Assembly: GCA_963520375.1 (NCBI GenBank)
Contig: CAUQQF010000015.1
Location: 1 to 43,586, forward strand
Direction: 5' to 3'
Source: JABCPE02 sp963520375
GTDB taxonomy: Bacteria; Bacteroidota; Bacteroidia; Flavobacteriales; Weeksellaceae
Length of the DNA stretch: 43,586 bases
Shown here: positions 39,501 through 43,586 of the stretch, piece by piece
Numbering within the stretch: position 1 is the first letter of the stretch
How the letters are laid out: each line of letters starts with the position of its first letter
Notes under the pieces: model-generated
Database searches by the model: none
Seen by the model: only the letters and a program-made list of their open reading frames with translations
What the model was told of the DNA's origin: nothing
Translations under genes and position numbers: made by a program

Positions 39501-41128
39501 TCAGCAGAAAGTCTCGGTTTGCTGAAATCTATTTTACCATTTACCACGCCTCTAGCCTGCGTGTCATTGATGTTGATTATCCCTTTAAACTGTTTTTGCG
39601 CAAGCTCCCCATCCAGAGAAATATTGTTCAATGTTTTCCCCATGAGTTCTATTTTTGAAATCTGGGATTTTGTATTTAGAGATAAAGTATTGATATCAAA
39701 GCCTTTACCCTGAACATTGAATTTTCCAGAAACCAGCCCGACCTGCTTATTTTTTGTTAAAATCGTTGTATTCAGGTCTTTTAAAGTCAGATTTCCGCTA
39801 TATTCAGGCATTTTAGAAGAGTAATTTCTAAGGACAAAATTATCAATCTGCGCCTGCCCAATTCCTGTAATCAAATTCCCCTTCGCAGCCACTCGGTCTT
39901 TATTGAGGTCTGCGAATCCATTATATTTTATACGCCCAAAATCATCAGCCACACCGCCCATTTTTTTCGCAATGAAAGTCGGCAAAGATGCTTTTAGCCC
40001 TTTATAAGTGAAGGCTGCAGAAATTTGATTACTTTTAATATTGAAATTCCCCTCCATCAGTTTAGCCAATCTAATTTCTGAAGTTTGGATTTCATTATCT
40101 TTTACTTTTATTAAAAAGTTTTTAAGGACAAAATCATTCAGTGTTCCGTCCATCTTCCCAAAAAGCTGGTATTTCTGGTAATTATCCCAGTTTTTCACGA
40201 AATAGCTGATATCATATCCATGGAGATAGCTGCCTCTTTTGAGGTTCATATCCCACACCACTTTATTGCTAAAATCTTTCCAACCTGTCTTTTTATCAAG
40301 GTTAAAAACCAAATCACCCTGCAAGAGCGAATGGTCTGTATGAAAAATCAAATCTTTCAGTTCCAGTTTTTCATTTGTCACTGTAACATCTCCAGAAAGC
40401 GCTTCCAGCTTATGTTTTTTGCCCCATCGTTCTGTCACGAAAGAAAATTTATTGAGTTTCAAAGTGACATTTGGACCATTTGTTTTTAAATCAGAAACAT
40501 AGGCATTAAATTTCTCCGCTTTCAGCCAGTTGCCGTCCTCTCCTAGATTTTGATTGACAATAGAAACTTTTCCATTGATAATTTCTATTCTGGATGTAAA
40601 TTTAGCTGGTGGTTTAGTAGGGTCTTTCGGAGTGTCAAATTTTTCAATATACTTGGTAAAATTATCCTGCTCCTCGCCTTTATAGGTAATTACTTTTAAA
40701 TCAGGTTCTTCTAGACTTATTTTTTGAAATTTTAAATCTCTGGAATTAAAAGCTATAGCAAACCAGTCCGAATGTGCGGTAAGTTTTTTTGCCTTCAAAA
40801 ATTCAAAATCATGATGGTCTTTTGCAGAAACACCATTGATTACCACATCGCCTAAAAAGTTAATCTCCACATTTTCAGCACTGAATGTGGTTTTAAACTC
40901 AGAATTTAGCATATTGATAGCTTCCTTTGCGAGTTTATCCTTTACCGAAGGGATATTGATAGCTATCAGCAGTGAAACAACTAAGAAAATAAAACTAAAA
41001 AAGCAGAACAAAAACAACTTTGCCCACCATGAAAGTTTTTTTACTTTTTCCTTTACATTTTTTATCGAGGATTTGTTGTTTTTTTCTCCGATTTCGTTGT
41101 TATCTATATTTTTATCTATATTTGCCAT
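36506..41128 (-). CDS. tamB: TamB-like translocation/assembly module protein
   Basis: From ATG 41128 the protein has 1540 residues; 16 more codons are open upstream but they run deep into the divergent tsaD gene. A single N-terminal membrane helix (about 30-60: WWAKLFLFCFFSFIFLVV...) anchors it in the inner membrane. A very long beta-strand-rich region with AsmA-like segments follows, then the DUF490/TamB C-terminal domain (about 1080-1500) with YEGN/GGYSVESGTYISK and VSYTVSPRLTIKAGTG. TamB-type proteins bridge the periplasm and move lipids or assemble outer-membrane proteins. The end is Lys-rich (KKKSKKETQETKK). It starts 1 base from tsaD on the other strand. Confidence 0.92.
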   Translation of the reverse strand: MANIDKNIDNNEIGEKNNKSSIKNVKEKVKKLSWWAKLFLFCFFSFIFLVVSLLIAINIPSVKDKLAKEAINMLNSEFKTTFSAENVEINFLGDVVINGVSAKDHHDFEFLKAKKLTAHSDWFAIAFNSRDLKFQKISLEEPDLKVITYKGEEQDNFTKYIEKFDTPKDPTKPPAKFTSRIEIINGKVSIVNQNLGEDGNWLKAEKFNAYVSDLKTNGPNVTLKLNKFSFVTERWGKKHKLEALSGDVTVTNEKLELKDLIFHTDHSLLQGDLVFNLDKKTGWKDFSNKVVWDMNLKRGSYLHGYDISYFVKNWDNYQKYQLFGKMDGTLNDFVLKNFLIKVKDNEIQTSEIRLAKLMEGNFNIKSNQISAAFTYKGLKASLPTFIAKKMGGVADDFGRIKYNGFADLNKDRVAAKGNLITGIGQAQIDNFVLRNYSSKMPEYSGNLTLKDLNTTILTKNKQVGLVSGKFNVQGKGFDINTLSLNTKSQISKIELMGKTLNNISLDGELAQKQFKGIININDTQARGVVNGKIDFSKPRLSADVDAKIDHLNLAYFGASGSGTNTFRGDVKGKVSMTNINDLDLDATINNVVLGGNKPISIPNGAVKVAMEGGNRVIEVDMPDAVKGKISGKFNLEDIGGMLQEGANRLLAGNKVKKYYKGQSFTMDIDVHQKLIDYFEPNISIAEGAKITGSFDGNTDNLKLNLNAPSFKYVMEKEVEISEAERLLAKVNPDYEVREGVERDSIMARNIALRIDTSNPDDYWSANVERTEYQGSVLKDINIKAQNKDNKKLNVLASLKVGTLEKEKKNQWTPYAADIEQSMSANGDYVVKFSPTELKLSNFIWMVDTSPELDHSIVYRKKTKDFQIKNLRLYSDDSEILVNGIFKNGKDFDLSGDVKNMDISKILAVVHQDSKIDLKGVANGSLKVKMNQRALAPLIDLKIENISLSDNYLGNLIINAEASEYENVYNVKANIESGEWFGNDKLAIEGTIDNNMKSPKLDLVAKLDDFDLGFVQAFVQDIFSNFKGKATGELKIDGTPKDLNYGGDIAMKGFALKLKFSGVDYTFDDTVVTVSNGNLLFNLVGVKDHRTNSKGMISIGRLSLSDLSNIGADLLIRADDLMLLNTEQKDFDTFWGMIYAKGDIFVGFENQTLKIDATADVLKNSIFTLNSASASSGDEFKMLRFLKENKEGNVVVAEKKRTGLAMDINLNISADKNSTVNVLVGDEVGDISVQGNTQNMKFSMDKTGNMRMFGGYSVESGTYISKAILEKKFDIKKGSNLHWNGDVMNPDLNITASYDAIVSNMGEYLNTGSLPPVNVELQTRITNRLTAPNIRPVIQAPEVSSQVREVLNTKLATEEERVLQFASILALGNFNVSNTNASSAIASSVNAFLQQLSSAFNSISSDLQVDLDYIKGSESLNTSDIASAKVSYTVSPRLTIKAGTGVPLSGSTRTQNNYLSGEGIIEYDMSKNNNGSLLVRVYSKPSNVGLVLGSSAGANQTYGGGIVLSYGFNRFLPKKKSKKETQETKKDSIKQDTMKSN
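41117..41124 (+). promoter_or_regulatory. -7 box of tsaD inside the tamB start
   Basis: TATATTTG is followed by CCATT and then the tsaD ATG at 41130. The box overlaps codons 2-4 of tamB on the other strand. A leaderless tsaD mRNA is predicted. Confidence 0.5.
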
Positions 41129-41129
41129 T

Positions 41130-42146
41130 ATGAATGCACCTATTATTTTAGGGATAGAATCCTCCTGTGATGACACCTCCGCTGCGGTAATTAGGGAACG
41201 AAAAATACTCTCTAATATTGCTAATACACAGACTATTCATAATGAATATGGAGGCGTAGTTCCTGAGCTGGCTTCCCGCGCTCATCAGCAGAACATCATC
41301 CCTGTAGTTCAAAAATCACTTGCAGAAGCAAAGATACAACAAAATGAGATTTCTGCAATAGGTTTTACACGAGGACCTGGGCTTTTGGGTTCGCTTTTGG
41401 TAGGAACCTCCTTTGCGAAGTCTTTGGCAATGTCCTTGGATGTTCCATTGATAGAGGTCAATCATCTCCAAGCGCATATTTTGGCTCATTTTATAAATGA
41501 TGCCAATCCCACTCCTCCACAGTTTCCATTTCTGTGCCTTACAGTAAGCGGCGGACATACGATGATAGTTTTGGTGAGAAACTATTTTGATATGGAAATC
41601 ATCGGAAAAACCATAGACGATGCAGCTGGAGAGGCTTTTGACAAGATTGGGAAAATATTCGGGCTGGACTATCCTGCGGGAGCGATTATTGATAAACTCG
41701 CCCAAGACGGAAATCCTGATGCTTTCACTTTTGGGAAACCCAAATTAGAAGGATATGATTACTCTTTCAGCGGTATTAAAACTTCGGTTTTGTATTTTGT
41801 CCAAAAAGAACTGCAGAAAAATCCTAATTTCATTACAGAAAATCTATCTGATTTGTGTGCTTCTGTTCAGAAAACTATCATTGATACCTTGATGAATAAG
41901 CTGCAAAAAGCCGTGAAAGATTTAGGAATTAAAGAAGTGGCGATTGCTGGCGGAGTTTCTGCAAACTCAGAATTAAGAAAAGCAATGCAGAGCAATGCAG
42001 AAAAACAAGGCTGGAATATTTTCATCCCAAAATTCGAATACACTACGGACAACGCCGCTATGATAGCCATGGTAGCACAGCTGAAATATGAACGAGGCGA
42101 ATTTACTGACCTGAGAACCACAGCTACATCTAGATATGATTTCTAA
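41130..42146 (+). CDS. tsaD: tRNA N6-adenosine threonylcarbamoyltransferase
   Basis: TsaD, with TsaB, TsaE and TsaC, makes t6A37 in ANN-decoding tRNAs. Starting at ATG 41130 it has 338 residues, the usual length; the frame is open 98 codons upstream through tamB antisense, which I reject. It shows the N-terminal LGIESSCDDTSAAV, the metal-binding VNHLQAHILAH (His112, His116), VSGGHTMIV, DDAAGEAFDKIGK, and AIAGGVSANSELR. A terminator follows. The start codons of tsaD and tamB face away with one base between. Confidence 0.97.
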   Translation: MNAPIILGIESSCDDTSAAVIRERKILSNIANTQTIHNEYGGVVPELASRAHQQNIIPVVQKSLAEAKIQQNEISAIGFTRGPGLLGSLLVGTSFAKSLAMSLDVPLIEVNHLQAHILAHFINDANPTPPQFPFLCLTVSGGHTMIVLVRNYFDMEIIGKTIDDAAGEAFDKIGKIFGLDYPAGAIIDKLAQDGNPDAFTFGKPKLEGYDYSFSGIKTSVLYFVQKELQKNPNFITENLSDLCASVQKTIIDTLMNKLQKAVKDLGIKEVAIAGGVSANSELRKAMQSNAEKQGWNIFIPKFEYTTDNAAMIAMVAQLKYERGEFTDLRTTATSRYDF

Positions 42147-42170
42147 AAAAATATAATTTTATGAAAATAA

Positions 42171-42207
42171 AAAGAGCTTTATTATGAAATAAAGCTCTTT
42201 ATTTTTT
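42171..42207. terminator. Bidirectional terminator between tsaD and the Ala/Glu-rich lipoprotein
   Basis: A 13-bp perfect stem, AAAGAGCTTTATT/AATAAAGCTCTTT, with a four-base loop and T/A runs on the two sides. Confidence 0.9.
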
Positions 42208-42222
42208 AACAAAAATGCTAAA

Positions 42223-42654
42223 TTATTGTGCTTGAGCAGCAGCAGCTACTTCAGTAGCGATTTTTTGAGCCCACTCACCCCATACTTTTGCATCTTCTGG
42301 AGTCATTTTTGTCATTTTTTCTTGTGCAGATTTAGCTAAATCTTGAGCTTTTTGTGCAAGCTCAGCACTTTTAGCAGCATCTTTAGCTTTAGCAGCTTCT
42401 AATACTTCTTTGTAGTAAGCAGCGTACTCTTCAGCAAATTTTTGAGTTTCTTCGTTGCTGAATTTTGGAACTTCAGACAAAGCACCTGCTACACCTTCTG
42501 TAGCTTTTTCTTCTGCAGCTGGTTCAGCAGTTTCTTGAGCAGTTGAATCTGCTGCTGCTTCTGTTGCTGGTTTTTCAGCTGGAGTTTCTTTTTTACCACA
42601 AGAAACCATTGATAACATTGCTACTGCTCCTAGAGCGAATACTAGTTTTTTCAT
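42223..42654 (-). CDS. Ala/Glu/Lys-rich small lipoprotein
   Basis: The 143-residue protein has a clear SPII signal (LGAVAMLSMVSC, Cys19). The mature N-terminus is a flexible Ala/Glu/Pro/Thr linker (about 20-65), followed by a helical region (about 66-140) rich in Ala and Lys (VLEAAKAKDAAKSAELAQ...). I do not recognise a family; size and composition recall abundant periplasmic small lipoproteins such as Lpp-like or helical-bundle ones. It has its own promoter and terminator and stands alone between tsaD and rsmE. Its mature part looks like a single amphipathic coil. Confidence 0.85.
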   Translation of the reverse strand: MKKLVFALGAVAMLSMVSCGKKETPAEKPATEAAADSTAQETAEPAAEEKATEGVAGALSEVPKFSNEETQKFAEEYAAYYKEVLEAAKAKDAAKSAELAQKAQDLAKSAQEKMTKMTPEDAKVWGEWAQKIATEVAAAAQAQ

Positions 42655-42699
42655 TTTAAAAACGATTTTTAGTTAAACAATTATTAAATTTTTCTGCGA

Positions 42700-42707
42700 C
42701 AAAGGTA
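42700..42707 (-). promoter_or_regulatory. -7 box of the Ala/Glu-rich lipoprotein gene
   Basis: TACCTTTG on the minus strand fits TAnnTTTG and ends 45 bases before the ATG at 42654. Confidence 0.5.
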
Positions 42708-42773
42708 TACTTTTTTTTCGTTTTAACAAATTTTTTGATATTTTTTTTACTTTTATTTTTTGTTATAATTTAA

Positions 42774-42781
42774 TATTTTTG
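42774..42781 (+). promoter_or_regulatory. -7 box of rsmE
   Basis: TATTTTTG followed by CT ends 22 bases before the rsmE ATG. Confidence 0.55.
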
Positions 42782-42803
42782 CTTCTAATAACAATAGAAA
42801 GCA

Positions 42804-43499
42804 ATGAAATTATTCCATGGAGAAATCACAGGAAACACTGTAATAATACACGAAGAAGAACAACAGCACATCTCCAAAGTTCTAAGAATGAAGGCAGAAG
42901 AAGAGATTTTTGTAACTGATGGCAAGGGAAATTTAGCTAAAGGAAAACTCTTTTTTGAAGGAAAAAAAACACTTCTGCAACCCACTGAAATCCAAACCAA
43001 TCTGCCCAATTTCCCATTACAAGCGCATATCGCCATAGCGCCTACTAAAAACATAGACCGAATAGAATTTTTCGTGGAAAAAGCCACAGAACTGGGCGTT
43101 TCGGAGATTACTTTTCTTTTGACAGAAAAGTCCGAAAGAAAGAACATTAACATAGAAAAAATCCGAAAACAAGCCATTTCGGCTTCTAAACAAAGCCTGA
43201 GATTCCACTTCCCAGTCGTGAATGAACTGACCAAGTTTTCTGATTTCGTGAAAGATATTTCGGCTGAAAACACTTTCGTGGCTCATTGTGACAAAGCTTT
43301 TGAAAGAGCAAACCTCAGCCAAATCCAGCCCAAAGAAAAAATCACTTTCCTCATTGGCCCAGAAGGAGATTTCAGCCCAAAGGAAATTCAGCTTTTAACA
43401 GAGAAAGGAATAAAAGCCATCGCCCTCGGACAGCAGAGACTGAGAACGGAAACAGCAGGAATTTTCGCGGCGGCGTGGGCGTATAATCAGTATCTTTAA
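42804..43499 (+). CDS. rsmE: 16S rRNA (uracil(1498)-N(3))-methyltransferase
   Basis: RsmE methylates U1498 of 16S rRNA with SAM. The 231-residue protein has an N-terminal PUA-like domain (about 1-65; EEQQHISKVLRMKAEEEI) and a SPOUT (trefoil-knot) domain with IAIAPTKNIDRIEFFVEKATELGV, the knot signature LIGPEGDFSPKEI and the closing ALGQQRLRTETAGIFAA. All family hallmarks are intact. It is the last gene in the window. The 87 bases after it hold a short A+T-rich stretch and no identified terminator or gene. Confidence 0.96.
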   Translation: MKLFHGEITGNTVIIHEEEQQHISKVLRMKAEEEIFVTDGKGNLAKGKLFFEGKKTLLQPTEIQTNLPNFPLQAHIAIAPTKNIDRIEFFVEKATELGVSEITFLLTEKSERKNINIEKIRKQAISASKQSLRFHFPVVNELTKFSDFVKDISAENTFVAHCDKAFERANLSQIQPKEKITFLIGPEGDFSPKEIQLLTEKGIKAIALGQQRLRTETAGIFAAAWAYNQYL

Positions 43500-43586
43500 C
43501 ATTAATTTATACTACATTTTTAATAAAAAAACATTATGTATTTTGCAAACACTTGGCACAAAAGTTTTAATTTCGTAATCACTCCT

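Noticed and set aside
40836..41129. Longer N-terminus of tsaD (98 extra codons)
   Set aside because: The extra stretch runs through the tamB 5' end on the other strand, is hydrophobic-low-complexity, and the TsaD signature starts at MNAPIILGIESS; a -7 box lies right before the short start.
43500..43586. Possible promoter of a further gene at the right edge (TATTTTG at about 43540)
   Set aside because: It misses one base of TAnnTTTG and no start codon context is available inside the window.

Overview
The window looks like chromosomal DNA of a flavobacterium of the Weeksellaceae/Chryseobacterium type. It is A+T-rich. Most transcription units begin with the Bacteroidetes -7 box TAnnTTTG instead of a sigma70 -10 box, there are almost no Shine-Dalgarno sequences, and the gene set includes GldJ and PorV of the type IX secretion/gliding apparatus, many SPII lipoproteins, DUF5686, DUF1599, WbqC and a TamB-like protein. 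This placement rests on gene content and motifs only.

Layout. (1) 89-1951, minus: secreted L-asparaginase followed by two small lipoproteins. (2) 2062-8437, plus: one tight five-gene run of DUF5686 outer-membrane protein, prmA, WbqC family, class II cyclic-nucleotide phosphodiesterase and S8 peptidase. (3) 8522-11077, minus: secreted protein with about 28 YadA-head-like 17-residue repeats. (4) 11265-12445, plus: lipocalin-like lipoprotein and OmpA-family lipoprotein. (5) 12599-13917, plus: a very A+T-rich patch of three small genes, one SUKH/SMI1-like, resembling orphan immunity genes. (6) 14009-17543, plus: UbiA-type polyprenyl-phosphate phosphoribosyltransferase, HAD-IB phosphatase, a secreted protein, a cysteine desulfurase, then thioredoxin. 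(7) Two identical tRNA-Asp genes, then lysS. (8) murF and gldJ (minus), facing away from porV (plus); no porU lies between gldJ and porV. (9) Sfp-type phosphopantetheinyl transferase and M14 carboxypeptidase (minus), then TerC and an XRE-type regulator (plus). (10) rplS, phoH-like ATPase, SAM hydroxide adenosyltransferase, DUF1599 protein, folP, kbl. (11) Porin (minus) and lipoprotein beta-carbonic anhydrase (plus). (12) Nuclease, Lrp regulator and a giant TamB-like gene (minus), tsaD (plus), an Ala/Glu-rich lipoprotein (minus) and rsmE (plus).

Most of the window is conserved housekeeping and envelope DNA. Four points stand out. An array of TTTAC-N4-GTAAA palindromes lies in front of the XRE regulator, with related sites in front of TerC and the M14 peptidase. 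At four genes (murF, the XRE gene, folP, tsaD) the -7 box ends only 3-5 nt before the ATG, which predicts leaderless mRNAs. PorU is absent from the gldJ-porV locus. A YadA-type repeat head occurs without a YadA anchor. I found no CRISPR array, prophage, insertion sequence or clear new defence system.
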